A stretch of DNA of 64,000 nt from Aedes albopictus (GCF_035046485.1 NC_085137.1:501104536-501168535); one strand, 5' to 3'. Shown: positions 31,953-42,295, counted from the first letter of the stretch. The notes: generated by a model from the letters alone, not told the origin. Made by a program: numbers and translations.

Positions 31953-32240
31953 TAGGAGGAGTCGAGTCAAGTACAAGACACTGAAGACGACCTTACAGTT
32001 GAGGTCGAAATACGTATCTGTCAAAGGATGCACATTCTTAGTGGAATTCAAAGGAGCAGTATACGCGATTTTCTTTTTACTTACAGATATTCCCCTAACA
32101 AGCCCAGGTTAATCATCATCAAAAGAAAGTCCTTGTGGAATCCAAACAGGAATAAAGATAATAATGAAATGTTTAAGCATTTCCAGCTCAATTTGCAAAT
32201 TCTTAGTGGAATTCAAAGGAACAGTACTTAACGCGACTTT
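31953..32240. mobile_element. Retroelement fragments related to 41,437-41,730
   Basis: gtcgagtcaagtacaagaca ctgaagacgaccttacag and cttagtggaattcaaagga match one half of the palindromic element at 41.5 kb. After ttttctttttacttacagat the sequence matches the outer flank of that element in reverse (cccctaacaagcccaggtt). A second cttagtggaattcaaagga occurs at ~32,204. Confidence 0.6.
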
Positions 32241-32249
32241 CTTTTGTTA

Positions 32250-35200
32250 TTCCTGCTTCAATAGTTTCTTCTGGGATTCCTCAAGTTTTTTTGTGATTCC
32301 TCATGGAGCTTCCCAAGAATTTACTCAGTTCACCGGGAAGTCCTCCTCAATTTCGCAAGAATTGGTCTAAGTGTTCTTCAGACATTACTACCGGAATACC
32401 TCGGGAATTGCTTCCGAAGTTTAGCTATAGGGCCCATATAGCCGAGGCGGTAAACGCACGGGTATTCAGCATGACCATGCTGAGGGTGACGGGTTCGATT
32501 CCCGGTCGGTCCAGGATCTTTTCGTAATGGAAATTTCCTTGACTTCCTTGGGCATAGAGTATCTTTGTGCCTGCCACACGATATACACATGCAAAATGGT
32601 CATTGGCAGAGGAAGCTCTCAGTTAAAAACTGTGGAAGTGCTCATTGAACACTAAGCTGAGAAGCAGGCTTTGTCCCAGTGAGGACGTTACGCCAAGAAG
32701 AAGAAGAAGAAGTTTCCAGGTAATTTTCTCCAGGAGTCTCCGAGTATTTCTCCAGGAGTTTCCGGGAATCCCTCCATGGCTTCCCCACGAATTCCATGGA
32801 AATTCCTTAAGAAGCTTTCGAAGAATTCCTGCAGCATTTGTGGTAGAATTCCTACAGGATTACCCAGGGAATTTCTCCATGATTTGACTGGAAATAACTG
32901 CATAAATTATCCAAAAATGCCCTCCAGAGCATTCATGATATTTACTACAAGAGTTCCCTATAAGATGTCCTCCAGCAATGATGCATGGTTCTCTCAGGAA
33001 TTCGATCGAATTTTTCTTGGATTTCCCTCAAGAAGTATCTCGAATTTATTTCCAAGAGTTTCACAAAAAAATCCTGAAAAAATCCACAAAAAAGGAATTT
33101 TCAGAAAATTCTCGGGAATTCATCCTGGAATTCCTTGAAAACTCTTCCAATGGTTCCGTGGGAATTCCTCCAGAAGATAGTCGGGAATTCCACCAGTAGT
33201 TCCTTGGGAATTGCTCCAGGAGATCCTCAAAACTTCCTTGTAGAGATCCTCGGGAATACCTACAAGAGATCGACGGGAATTTCTCTAGCAGTTCTTTAGG
33301 AATTCCTGCAGGACTTCCTCGGGAATTTCTTCAGAAGTTCCTCGGGAATTTCTCAAGAAGTCCCTCGGAAATTCCTCCAGGAAATCCTCGGGAATTTCTC
33401 TTAGAGGTCTTTGGGAATTCCTTCATTAGTTCTTTAGAAATTCCTGCAGGAGTTTCCAGGCAATTTCTACAGAAGTCGCCGCGAGTGTATCTTGAAGCTC
33501 CCAAGAAATTGCTTAAGCAGAATTTCTCCAGGAATTTCCCTCCATGGATTCCCCACGAATACCATGGGAATTTCTGAAGAAGCAACCGAAGAATTCCTGC
33601 GGTAATTGTGCTAGAATCCCTCCAGGTTTTCCCAGGGAATTCATCAATGATTTTTTTTTTAATTAACTACATACATTATCCTGAAATTCCATCCAGAGTT
33701 TCCACACAATTTACTTTAAAAGCCTACCAAGAACTCCTCCAGCAATAATGCATGGCTCCTCGGATTTATTTCCAAAAGCTCCACAAAAAAAATCCGGAAA
33801 TTTCTCTAGAAGATACTCGGGAATTCATCCTGCAGTTCCTAGGAAATTTCTCAGAGTATTTCGGGAATTCCTCCAGAAGAATCTCGGGAATTCTGCAGGA
33901 GATCCTCGCGAATTCTTTCAGTAGTTCTTCGGGAACTCTTCCAGAAGTTTTTCCGGAATTCCTCCTAGAGATCCTCGGGAGGTGATCCACGAAGATTCCT
34001 CAAGCAGTTCCTCAGGAAATCCTCTAAAAGTTCATCAGGAATTCCTCCAGGGGCTCCTCGGACATTCCTTCTGGAGTTCTTCGGGAATTCCTCTAGGATC
34101 CTTGAGAATTCCTCAGAAATTCCTCCATCAGTTCTTCAGGAATTCCTGCACGAGCTTTCAGGCAATTGATATAGAAATCCCCGAGAGTTTATCTTGGAGC
34201 AATCAGAAAATTGCTGTAGGAGTTTCATGAAAACTTATCCACGAATCCCCGAGAACTTTTCCAGGAATTTCCCGAGAAATTCCATTCAGAATTTTCATGA
34301 AATTTACTTCAGAAGTTCACCAAGAACTCCTACAGCAATAACGCATGATTCTCTCCAGGTTTTCTCTAGTATTTTTCATGTATTTTTTCTCGATGATTCC
34401 TTAAGAAGTTCCTCGTATTTATTCCCACAAGTCCACAAAGAAATCCGAAAGTTCCTCCGGAAATACCTCTAGAATATCCTCGCGAAGTCGCCCTGGAGTT
34501 TTTCGGAAATTCCTCTAGGAGTTCCTCGGGAATTCCTTCAGGAGTTCCTCGGAATTTCCTCCAGAAGATCCTCGGGTAATTCTCTAGAAGATCGTCGGGA
34601 GTTCCTCAGAAATTTCTCCAGAAGTTCTTCGAGAACTACACCAAAAGTTTCTCGGGAATTCCTCCATAAGTTTCCCAAAAATTCCTCCAGGAGTTCCTCA
34701 CTTATTTCTTCAGGAGGTATCCATAGGAACATCGAGTTGAACTTTTGATAAACTACTGAAGGATTTCTTGAGAATCTCGTGGAATTATTCAAAAGAAAAT
34801 GCTAGAGGGATTCTTGAGGATCTCCTGGAAAAATTTCCAAGCATTCCCTAGAGAAATTCCCAAGGATCTCCTTTAGGGATACCCGTGAAACTCCTGGAGA
34901 GATTCTCGAGGACTCCTGGATGAAATTCCGAGGGACTTGTGGAGAAATTTCCGAGGAACTCCTGGAAGAATTCCAGAGCAGACCCTGGGAGAATTTCCGA
35001 GGAACTCCTGGAGGAATTCTTGAGGAACTCCTGGAGGAACTCCCGACGATCTCATGAAAAAAATCTCGAAAAAACTCTTGGAAGAATTCCCAAAAGGAAC
35101 CTCTAAAGAAATTCCTGAGGAACTCCTGAAGCACTTCTTGAGGATCTCCTGGAGAAATTCCCGAGGAACTCCAGGAAAAACTCCTGGAGGAACTCCAGGA

Positions 35201-35590
35201 GGAATTCCCGAGAAAACCTTGGATGAATTTCCGAGGATCATCTGTAAGAGTTCTCAAGAAATTCCTGGAGGAATTCCGAGGAACTCCTAGAGGAATTGCC
35301 AATGAACTCTCAAAGGAATTCCCGATGGTCATCTGAAGAAATTCTCGGAAAGCTTCTGGAGGAATTCCCGAGGAAATCTTGGCGGGATTTGCGAGGAGCT
35401 TCTGGAGGAAGAGGACACCTGGAAGAATTCCCGAGAAACTAATGAATTTCTGGAGGAATTCCTGATGAAATCCTGAAGGAATTCCCGTTGAACTTCTGGA
35501 GGGACTCTTCGGAAAAATCTGTTGAAAATTCTGGACGTAGCTCTGTTTCAAACGAAGTTCTTGAGAGAATTTCCGGAAGAAAAACATCGG
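32250..35590. repeat. Large block of degenerate GGAATTCCTCCAGG minisatellite
   Basis: For about 3 kb, interrupted only by the SINE at 32,419-32,704, the DNA repeats ggaattcctc, caggagttcctcggg and ctggaggaattcccgagga with a loose 12-, 15- or 24-base period. The word order favours ggaattcctcc on the plus strand up to about 34.7 kb and its complement gaggaattcc after that, as if two arms were inverted. Frames up to 261 codons (34,802-35,587 minus) arise because the repeat rarely makes stops; they show only SSRNSS/EFLQEF-like low complexity and are not called as genes. Confidence 0.8.
32419..32704 (+). mobile_element. tRNA-derived SINE with (aag)n tail, Feilai-like
   Basis: Head with A-box-like tagccgaggcggta and B box gggttcgattcccggtcgg, then a body with gcctgccacacgatatacac and gctctcagttaaaaactgtg, then aagctgagaagcaggctttg and a run of aag triplets. 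This is a very common Aedes sequence; I call it Feilai-like from memory. It sits within the minisatellite. Confidence 0.8.
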
Positions 35591-35920
35591 TAATACTAAC
35601 CTTAGAAAGAACCTCTGTTTTTAGATATGTTTGAAAAACTAGAGGAGAATAGCCAGATGAATTCCACTCAAAAAAAACTAGATATAACGTTAACGTCTTT
35701 CAGAATGATTTGATGACATTAAAAAAGTCCTTGTACGAAATTAAAAATAATAAATATGACCATACATTTCATTTTTCTGGAAAATACCTTGAAGCATTAA
35801 TGGAATATGTTGGTTGTTTCCTTAAAATTTTGCTTTCTTTATATAATTGCTGATCTAAAATTAATTTAATCAATCAGCATATATCCTAAAATTCCCAAGA
35901 AATTGTGGTCGTCATATTTG
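35591..35920. other. Unassigned A+T-rich sequence
   Basis: No frame or repeat of note between the minisatellite and the next element. Confidence 0.4.
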
Positions 35921-35923
35921 ATA

Positions 35924-36385
35924 CGTTGCTTTCATAACAAAACGCGCTGCCAACTTCCAGTCGGCATTTCTGAATCATCGCAACGAATCAAACACCACTT
36001 CTGCTGCTGTTTGTGTTAGTGAGATCGGAGACACGTGACACGTCACACTCCCGCCTGCTGATTGGCTGCGACCAGGGAGGGTGCAGGCACGTCAAACTCG
36101 AACAAACTACGCCTACCTAACATGCATCGAGCGGGCCTTCCCAAACAACACACTGCGATTTCGCGGGCCACCCCCATCGGCAAAACAAAGCGATATCCAA
36201 GCAGGATTCGACCAGGCTTCAGGTCGCGTTGCCAGTCGACACTAACACACTCGCAAAAGATCAGCGGTAGGCCTACCTTGCCGCTTGCGGGTCTCCTGGC
36301 TGCGACGACTCTGGCGATGGTTTCATCCGCGACGGATTCAAATCGTCGCGTTCGATAAGGGGGGAAACCGTCAATATGTCTTCAC
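35924..36385. mobile_element. Copy 2 of the element at 3,445-3,719, carrying a hAT-type insertion
   Basis: gttgctttcataacaaaacg through gattggctgcgac, then after an insertion gactctggcgatggtttcat to gggaaaccgtcaatat, matches copy 1 closely. The left end differs from copy 1, so this copy is truncated there. Confidence 0.75.
36073..36298. mobile_element. 226-bp hAT-type insertion with 8-bp TSD gctgcgac
   Basis: Starts cagggagggtgcagg and ends cgggtctcctg. gctgcgac is present at 36,065-36,072 and 36,299-36,306, whereas the uninterrupted copy at 3.6 kb has it once. This empty-site comparison fixes the borders. The TIR is weak (CAGG(G/A)). Confidence 0.85.
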
Positions 36386-36460
36386 AAAAAAATGTCTTCA
36401 AATTGAAGACATGTCTTCACATCTGGCATCCCTGTGCAAGAGTCATCCTTATTCTCGGAT

Positions 36461-36950
36461 TTAAGGTTGAAGGATTCGTCATTGACAACACCGCCATCAT
36501 TGAAATTTCGAAAGCAGTTTTCTCGTTCAAAACATAAATCACAGACAAACAGACGTGTCACTTGGAAGAAAATGTGATAAAAATCATCGTCACGAAGACA
36601 TAATCGCCCAATGCTAATTATGCTGTGGTACGCAAATCTACTGAGTAGATGGCGGTAGTGAGCAAACGTCAAACAGGAGCAAAAACGATGCGAGCGCCAT
36701 GAGCGAGCGATTTGCGAACTACGGAATATTTGAATAATCCGTTAAAAAGTGAAACGATGGGAAGTGAGTAGAGTGAGACGTCTGTTTGTGCATAAATGTT
36801 CGTTATGAAAATGTATTCACTGTATTCCATTCTCCATCTGAAATACAGTGAATACATTTTCATTACGAACATTTGTGTTTTGAACGAGAAAACTGCTTTT
36901 GAAATTTCAATGATGACGATGTTGTCAATGACGAATCCTTCAACCTTAAA
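36461..36950. mobile_element. Long hairpin MITE interrupted by another MITE
   Basis: The arms ttaaggttgaaggattcgtc attgacaac ... and their reverse complement ending gaatccttcaaccttaa form a stem of about 135 bp once the inner insertion at 36,540-36,790 is removed. The tip is gttcgttatgaaaatgtatt cactgtatt paired with its complement around ccattctccatctg. Confidence 0.8.
36540..36790. mobile_element. CACAGACAAACAGAC-end MITE, 7-bp TSD cataaat
   Basis: Ends cacagacaaacagacg and cgtctgtttgtg. cataaat at 36,533-36,539 and 36,791-36,797. Interior: cgcccaatgctaa, gtagatggcggtagtgagca aacgtcaaac, gatgggaagtgag. The same interior is in 53,683-53,935. Confidence 0.85.
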
Positions 36951-36968
36951 CCAAAAGCATACATTATT

Positions 36969-37307
36969 ATGACGCCAACACCAAACCAAATAGTGACGTT
37001 TTGACTAGCGACACTTTTTTTCAGTACCGGGTGGGGTGCGCTGTGTGCGTTCAATGATGCACTATCACATAGTCACTTCCGATGTATGTTTAGTAAGCAA
37101 CCTAAAATTAGCAAACATATTATTTTTCTCAGATTTTTTTTTTTTTGATTTCCATTTGATTATCGTCCAATTGGGGACTACGAAGGTGATGATTTTGTTT
37201 GCGGTTTTCTGTGAGAAAGTGAAGGAGGGAAGACTTTTTGCTTTTTTTTCACTCATACTCCCATAAGAAACCCCGTAGGAAGAAAGAGTGTTTCCCGGCT
37301 CATCAAC
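36969..37307. other. Unassigned sequence before a MITE
   Basis: attggggactacgaaggtga at ~37,170 pairs with caccttcgtagtccccaat-type sequence rejoined across the 37,315-37,695 MITE (37,303-37,314 plus 37,696-37,712). So the MITE probably landed in one arm of an older inverted repeat. Confidence 0.4.
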
Positions 37308-37314
37308 CTTCGTA

Positions 37315-37695
37315 CACAGACAAACAGACATACCATTTAGAAGGAATTTGTTTCAAAAACATCGTTAGGCATCACAATAGCACCCTCTATAATGCACAAT
37401 CCGAAGCATTCGTTTGCAGGTGTATTATCCCTCGGCTCGATGTAATAATTAAGCAGATGACGACTCCCCCGTGGCGTTACCCATTCATGAAAAATGAATA
37501 AAGGTTCATGATTGGGTCATTTTATGTAAACATTGATCGGCGTCGCGTTCATTTCTCTCCAAAAGTGAGACGTTATGTAGAAACAGCAGCGCCACCATGA
37601 CACATGCGAACACAGTCCGAACCACACTGCATTTTCAAAATGACCGTTAAATCGTGCGACGATTGAGATTTGAGTGGTATGTCTGTTTGTCTGTG
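37315..37695. mobile_element. CACAGACAAACAGAC-end element, 381 bp, 7-bp TSD cttcgta
   Basis: Ends cacagacaaacagacatacc and ggtatgtctgtttgtctgtg (20 bp inverted). cttcgta at 37,308-37,314 and 37,696-37,702. The interior is unlike that of 36,540-36,790, so the two share only their termini. Confidence 0.85.
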
Positions 37696-37702
37696 CTTCG
37701 TA

Positions 37703-37995
37703 GTCCCCAATACGATCTTTAGATTGTTTTTTCGGGTCGTCGATCCTGTTTCAATTTGTTCCCCAAGTTTGTGGTTAAAATCGCCCAATGCGGCATGTTT
37801 GACAACCGAACCGAACCGAGTGTTTTTATTTTGCATTTTTTTTTGTTTACAAGTGCATCTGCGGTCACACTCACAAACGACGCAAGCGAAAGACGCGACG
37901 CGCATAAGTGCAACACCCCCTCCAAAATTTACAGTGCAAAGTGTTTAGGTACCGAGATCCGGGTCTTCTCCGTTAAAGTTTTTGCATCGTACGTT
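37703..37995 (+). promoter_or_regulatory. SAAL1 5' UTR and promoter region
   Basis: The stretch 37,940-37,995 (ttctccgttaaagtttttgc atcgtacgtt) also aligns with the DNA before the paralogue at ~62,940-62,975, so it is ancestral upstream sequence. The open frame continues upstream to 37,756, but no homology supports that longer start. Confidence 0.5.
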
Positions 37996-39444
37996 ATGGA
38001 CAGTTCCAGCTTGGAAACACCACTAGCGTTGAACCAGGAGGAATCTATCGAGCAAGAAGCAACTACAGCTGCAATTACCGATCCGGAACGGGAATCCACC
38101 GGCGCCGGTGGTGACGACGAAGACGAAGAGGGTGAGGTGTTGGAAAAGCTGAATGGCGATCGGATCGGCGAAACGATGTACAGCGAGCGGTTCGTGTTGA
38201 CGACGATTCTGAAGCTTCCGCAGCTGGAAGGGAACTTGGCCGAGGACGAAGATTATGAGAAGGATTTGTGTAGCCTGTGGGACATGACCATAGAAAAGGA
38301 TGTGGTGCTGTTCCTGTTGAAGCACGACGTGGTGGAGCTGTTTGTGGGAATATCGGAGGCCTCGGAGGATAATCGGCTGGTGGAGATTCTGCTGGGCATT
38401 GTGGGGAATATGTGCTGCGTGGAAGAGACGCATCGAGTGCTGTATGAGAACAAGTCACTGTTGGTGAGTTTGTGCGGATTCTTGAGTTCGAGTGACACAT
38501 TGATTCTAGTACAGCTGATGAGGATTTTAACGACGATTTTGGAGCGTTCGGATGATGAGGAGTACTGTTGGTTCAAGGTGATCCGTGAGGTTGAGGACAT
38601 CACGGAAACGATAGCATTTATATTGGGCAGTACAACCAATAGGGAGCTGATTGAGCATACATTGGAGGCGGTGCATGCGATGGTCAACCGCTTTACGGAG
38701 GCAGAAGTTGATTACGCTCAGCTGAATGAGTTCTACCGGATGTTTGCGAAAACATGCTTGATCGAGGGATTGATGGAGGGATTCAAACAGATGTTCCCCG
38801 AAACGTCGTCTGATAATCAGTTCGAGGAGGACTTCTTGTCTAACAAAGATCTGAAAACAATTCAGAAATTTTTGGAAATCCATGAAAATTTCATCATCAA
38901 CGCCAACGAAGTGTACGAGGATCAGATCGAGAAGATTGTTTACTGCGTCTACAGGGTGTTGGTGCCGATGAGCACAGAAGGTTGTCTGATACCACTGTCC
39001 AAGGCACACGTTCGGATTCTTGTTTGCATCAACAGCATTTACAGCGCGATCGTGTATCATTTCCACGCCGGAACATTCCTAGCCATGTTGAAGATTTTCA
39101 CGATTCTAGCCAAGGAGCAAGAGACCTTGCAAAATCCAGGGCAAGAACAAAAGCCCCATCAACCGATGGACGAGGAAAACGATGAAAATGACGGAGAGTT
39201 CGAAATCCAAACGGCACTCGGGGAGATTTTGGAGACCCTGTACTTTATGGCCGAACCGATGCCCAGCCTAACGATTGCCAACGCTCTGAAACTCAGCAGT
39301 TCATTCAACGAGGAAACCATTGAGCGGCTTTGTGCGGCAATAAAGGAAACTATGGCCGGAGATCCACTGCTAAAAAGGACCTGTGATTTGCTGATGGAGA
39401 GTGCCCGGGTTGCGTGGAATGTCGAGGATAAAAGTCGATCTTAA
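37996..39444 (+). CDS. SAAL1: SAAL1-like protein (serum amyloid A-like 1 family)
   Basis: Single-exon gene of 482 residues starting MDSSSLETPLALNQEE. Family members are armadillo/HEAT-like helical proteins; in vertebrates SAAL1 is linked to cell proliferation, with no established reaction. Family features seen: an acidic N-terminus (GGDDEDEEGEV, residues ~35-45), an ETMYSERFVLTTILKLPQ segment, the acidic EDEDYEKDLCSLWDMTIEKDV block, and GIVGNMCCVEETH corresponding to GILGNMACFQE in vertebrate SAAL1. The C-terminus GDPLLKRTCDLLMESAR is shared with the paralogue at 61.6 kb. I chose the ATG at 37,996 because the paralogue aligns to exactly this point, where its codon is CTG. Stops of this gene and the BTB gene are 48 bp apart. 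An ATTAAA at 39,479-39,484 may be its poly(A) signal. Confidence 0.9.
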   Translation: MDSSSLETPLALNQEESIEQEATTAAITDPERESTGAGGDDEDEEGEVLEKLNGDRIGETMYSERFVLTTILKLPQLEGNLAEDEDYEKDLCSLWDMTIEKDVVLFLLKHDVVELFVGISEASEDNRLVEILLGIVGNMCCVEETHRVLYENKSLLVSLCGFLSSSDTLILVQLMRILTTILERSDDEEYCWFKVIREVEDITETIAFILGSTTNRELIEHTLEAVHAMVNRFTEAEVDYAQLNEFYRMFAKTCLIEGLMEGFKQMFPETSSDNQFEEDFLSNKDLKTIQKFLEIHENFIINANEVYEDQIEKIVYCVYRVLVPMSTEGCLIPLSKAHVRILVCINSIYSAIVYHFHAGTFLAMLKIFTILAKEQETLQNPGQEQKPHQPMDEENDENDGEFEIQTALGEILETLYFMAEPMPSLTIANALKLSSSFNEETIERLCAAIKETMAGDPLLKRTCDLLMESARVAWNVEDKSRS

Positions 39445-39492
39445 GAATTGCGTGTAGGTTTTATTTCATGAAATCGATATTAAATGTAAAGA

Positions 39493-40665
39493 TTAAATTG
39501 AATCATTAAAGTCTTTTGTTTGATAGAGAATGTAAGCGATAGCTGTATGCTCATAGTTACGATCGTCCTCCACTTTTAGAACCGAGTTGTCTCCGGTCCA
39601 CGTGAAGCCTCGATTCCAGAAGGTAAATTTCTTCAGAGGGCCTTCCGTCTTTCGTGGCCCATCGCAAATTATCGTCACCTTGGCATTGGCACAAAGCGAG
39701 ACTCTTTCAAACATACAGTCATACACGTAGATATCTTCCTTGATCGGAACGTTTGCTTGCCACCTTCTGATCATCTTGTCGCCACTCATGACCAGGATGG
39801 AAATTGCAACTGGCATTTCGTTGTCGTGGCAGCCCACATAGATTCCGACTCCGTAGAGACCAACATTCTTTACGGCTGTCACGTGGAATGTACCCTTGCA
39901 TGCATCGACCGTGTAGCAGATGGGTCCGAAGAACAGCCATTTTCTGCACTGATAGTCCCTGTTGAGTTCTTGCTGTTTCTGAACCTGCTGTTTCAACCTA
40001 GCAAGCGCTTCCTGTCGATTGGCCATCCCGTCTTGATGTTGGGTCCACCTCTTCAACGCATCCATCAGCTGATCATCGTTACATCGCAACTTTCTTTGAC
40101 TAGCAATTCTCTCCACCAATTCCAGCGGCAGTTCCAAAAAGTCCGAACTTCTGAATATCACCAACGGATTGGCACAGATCGTCTTCAGACATACCTTGTT
40201 CAGTTCTTCGAACCCATGCTTCACATTGGCCGTAAAAACTTTCACCACCGAAGCTTCCTCTTGGCACACAAACCTCTGGCAGCGACTCCTCAGTCCACTC
40301 AAGTTATACTTAACGGCGGCATAGTACAGTTCCACCAGATTGTCCTCCCTCAAAGTGGGATTGTCGTAGTACACAAACTTGAGCATCTCCAAAAACGTAT
40401 CCGGTTCCATATCGGGCACCCCAATCGGTTCCCCATTCCCTCCGTTTTCCCGTGTGAACATCTCGTAGAAGACATCGCTAGCCGCGGCCAGTGGGAACCG
40501 ATGACCGTAGATTAGGGTACCACCACCGCCGCTCTGGCCGACCGAAAACGTGACATCCGAAAGGAGCTCACTGTTGACCAGGAACTTGACCCGCTGATCG
40601 CCGGGTGTGCCCGTCTGGTTGGGCATTGTGGCGGGAGATTGTAGCGAGACACTGTTATCCGACAT
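39493..40665 (-). CDS. BTB-BACK-PHR protein, BTBD3/BTBD6 type
   Basis: Single-exon gene of 390 residues. The BTB/POZ domain covers about residues 30-130 (LLSDVTFSVG, YGHRFPLAAASDVFYEMF, MLKFVYYDNPTL). A BACK-like helical region follows (NPLVIFRSSDFLELPLELVERI at ~165-190, DQLMDALKRW). The C-terminal PHR domain is at ~240-385 (FHVTAVKNVGLYGVGIYVG, CDGPRKTEGPLKKFTFWNRGF). Such proteins act as cullin-3 substrate adaptors in family knowledge; the Drosophila relative is lute. This copy is shorter and intronless, so it may be a derived paralogue rather than the lute orthologue. AATAAA on the minus strand at 39,460-39,465, 28 bp past the stop, is a likely poly(A) signal. It lies between the two stop codons, so the 3' UTRs of the convergent pair probably overlap. 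Confidence 0.9.
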   Translation of the reverse strand: MSDNSVSLQSPATMPNQTGTPGDQRVKFLVNSELLSDVTFSVGQSGGGGTLIYGHRFPLAAASDVFYEMFTRENGGNGEPIGVPDMEPDTFLEMLKFVYYDNPTLREDNLVELYYAAVKYNLSGLRSRCQRFVCQEEASVVKVFTANVKHGFEELNKVCLKTICANPLVIFRSSDFLELPLELVERIASQRKLRCNDDQLMDALKRWTQHQDGMANRQEALARLKQQVQKQQELNRDYQCRKWLFFGPICYTVDACKGTFHVTAVKNVGLYGVGIYVGCHDNEMPVAISILVMSGDKMIRRWQANVPIKEDIYVYDCMFERVSLCANAKVTIICDGPRKTEGPLKKFTFWNRGFTWTGDNSVLKVEDDRNYEHTAIAYILYQTKDFNDSI

Positions 40666-40819
40666 GATGGAAATCGGGAAACTGGAGCAGCAGTTCTCAA
40701 ACTCGGAGTCCGAGAAAATACTATTGCTTAAGATTTAGATTCTAGCAAACATGTATGAAACAATTGAAATCTCTAACTTGTGAATGTGAATTAATGTCGG
40801 CCTATTTTCAGCGAGAATT

Positions 40820-42071
40820 AGGGTAAGAAATCAAGCTTTGAACTAGTCAAATTGTAATCTTAATTTGAACCATTTCAAAATTCATTAAAACGACGTACTA
40901 TTCAGGAAAATATTGTCCCGAAAAAGATGTTAAACAGCTTTCCGTAATATAACCTGATAACATGGGCTTTAAAAGCATTGAAAAAAGCGGTTTTGTCATG
41001 GAAAACAGGCAATTGAAAAATCACTGTGATTTCACCCATTTCCCCAAAGAGAAAGCACATTATTGGTGCACTCGTACAGCTCATGCATTGTATCACACGC
41101 AATATGTGAACACGTCAAATGAAGGCTTATTTATCGTAGAATCGACCAACCGAATAATATTCCGCATTATTTGTCATAAAATTATCAAATTTAAGTGATT
41201 CTTACTTGGAGAATGTTATCTTAAGTTGAACCATTTGTAATCTAAATTTGAACTAGTAAACGGGGGTGAGCTTCTAGTGTTGGCCTGTAGATTGCGCTAG
41301 TGGTTGCTTTGTTTACTCTTGGGAGATGAAAAAATCCAAATTTAGTTTCCAAATTCCTAAAGAATTACGAACATTCTGAGTTGAGATTCCACTGCCTAAT
41401 GGAAAATAGGTATGCGAATTAGCAGATTCATGTGATGATGATTAACCTGGGCTTGTTAGGGGAATATCTGTAAATAAAAAGAAAATCGGGTTAAGTACGG
41501 TTCCTTTGAATTCCACTAAGAATTTGCATCCTTTGACAGATACGTATTTCGACCTCAACTGTAAGGTCGTCTTCAGTGTCTTGTACTTGACTCGACTTGA
41601 GTCGACTGAGTCGAGTCAAGTACAAGACACTGAAGACGACCTTACAGTTGAGGTCGAAATACGTATCTGTCAAAGGATGCAAATTCTTAGTGGAATTCAA
41701 AGGAACCGTACTTAACCCGATTTTCTTTTTAGATTCATGTGATTTTTCATTGTTTAGCATGGAATTGGCTGTTTTGTGAGTTGCTCGAGCTGCTGCCGCC
41801 AGTAGTTCAAATTAAGATTAAAATTGGTTCAAATTATGATTACGATGGTTCAAATTAAGATTAAAATCATTGTTGATGAAAAATCAAATATTTCAATGAA
41901 ATTCGGTGCAAATACAAACTTTTTACCATTTAACAGAAAGCTTATACCCGTGGCTTTCATGTACATACGATTTTGCCGTAGTAAATTATTTCCATGTGGG
42001 AGAAAAAATCACTTAAAATTTGCACTGCTTCAGAAAGCCGCAATTTGGTTCAAATTTTGATTACCTACCCT
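40820..42071. mobile_element. 1.25-kb TIR element with repeated subterminal motif
   Basis: Ends agggtaagaaatcaa (40,820) and ttgattacctaccct (42,071). The motif ggttcaaattaagatta or its complement occurs at about 40,845, 41,220-41,255, 41,805-41,870 and 42,045. No transposase frame. A retroelement is nested in its centre. Confidence 0.65.
41437..41730. mobile_element. Palindromic element with 13-bp TSD agattcatgtgat
   Basis: agattcatgtgat at 41,424-41,436 and 41,731-41,743. The inside (about 41,479-41,730) is a nearly perfect inverted repeat: aaaagaaaatcgggttaagt acggttcctttgaattccac to tacaagacactgaagacgac mirrored around gactcgacttgagtcgactg (~41,588-41,612). The 13-bp duplication points to LINE-type insertion of a head-to-head dimer. 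Confidence 0.75.
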
Positions 42072-42117
42072 TTTCGGAAAAAATATTTCCACACAATGTT
42101 CCACAATTCTAAGGTTA

Positions 42118-42287
42118 GGGGCTGTTCATAAACCACGTAGACCAAAATTTGGCCATGTCAGACCCCCCTCCCCTTTTTTCAGACTTTTTTTTCCATACAA
42201 AAATTTGAAAAATTGTATGGGGCGTAGACTTTGGTCAGAAACCCCTCCCCCTCCCCCAAAAAGTCGACGTGGTTTATGAACGGCCCC
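42118..42287. mobile_element. 170-bp Harbinger-type MITE, TTA duplication
   Basis: Ends ggggctgttcataaaccacg and cgtggtttatgaacggcccc; TTA at 42,115-42,117 and 42,288-42,290; a C-rich and polyT/A core. A common family in mosquito DNA. Confidence 0.85.
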
Positions 42288-42295
42288 TTATAAGT

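Noticed and set aside
34802..35587. 261-codon minus-strand frame in the minisatellite
   Set aside because: The peptide is a direct readout of the GGAATTCC repeat with no domain; the repeat lacks stops in several frames.
37756..37995. Longer SAAL1 start at 37,756
   Set aside because: The added 80 residues have no family similarity, and the paralogue aligns its start with 37,996.
38527..39066. 179-codon minus-strand frame
   Set aside because: Shadow of SAAL1.
39757..40515. 252-codon plus-strand frame
   Set aside because: It is antisense to the BTB-BACK-PHR gene and lacks any domain.
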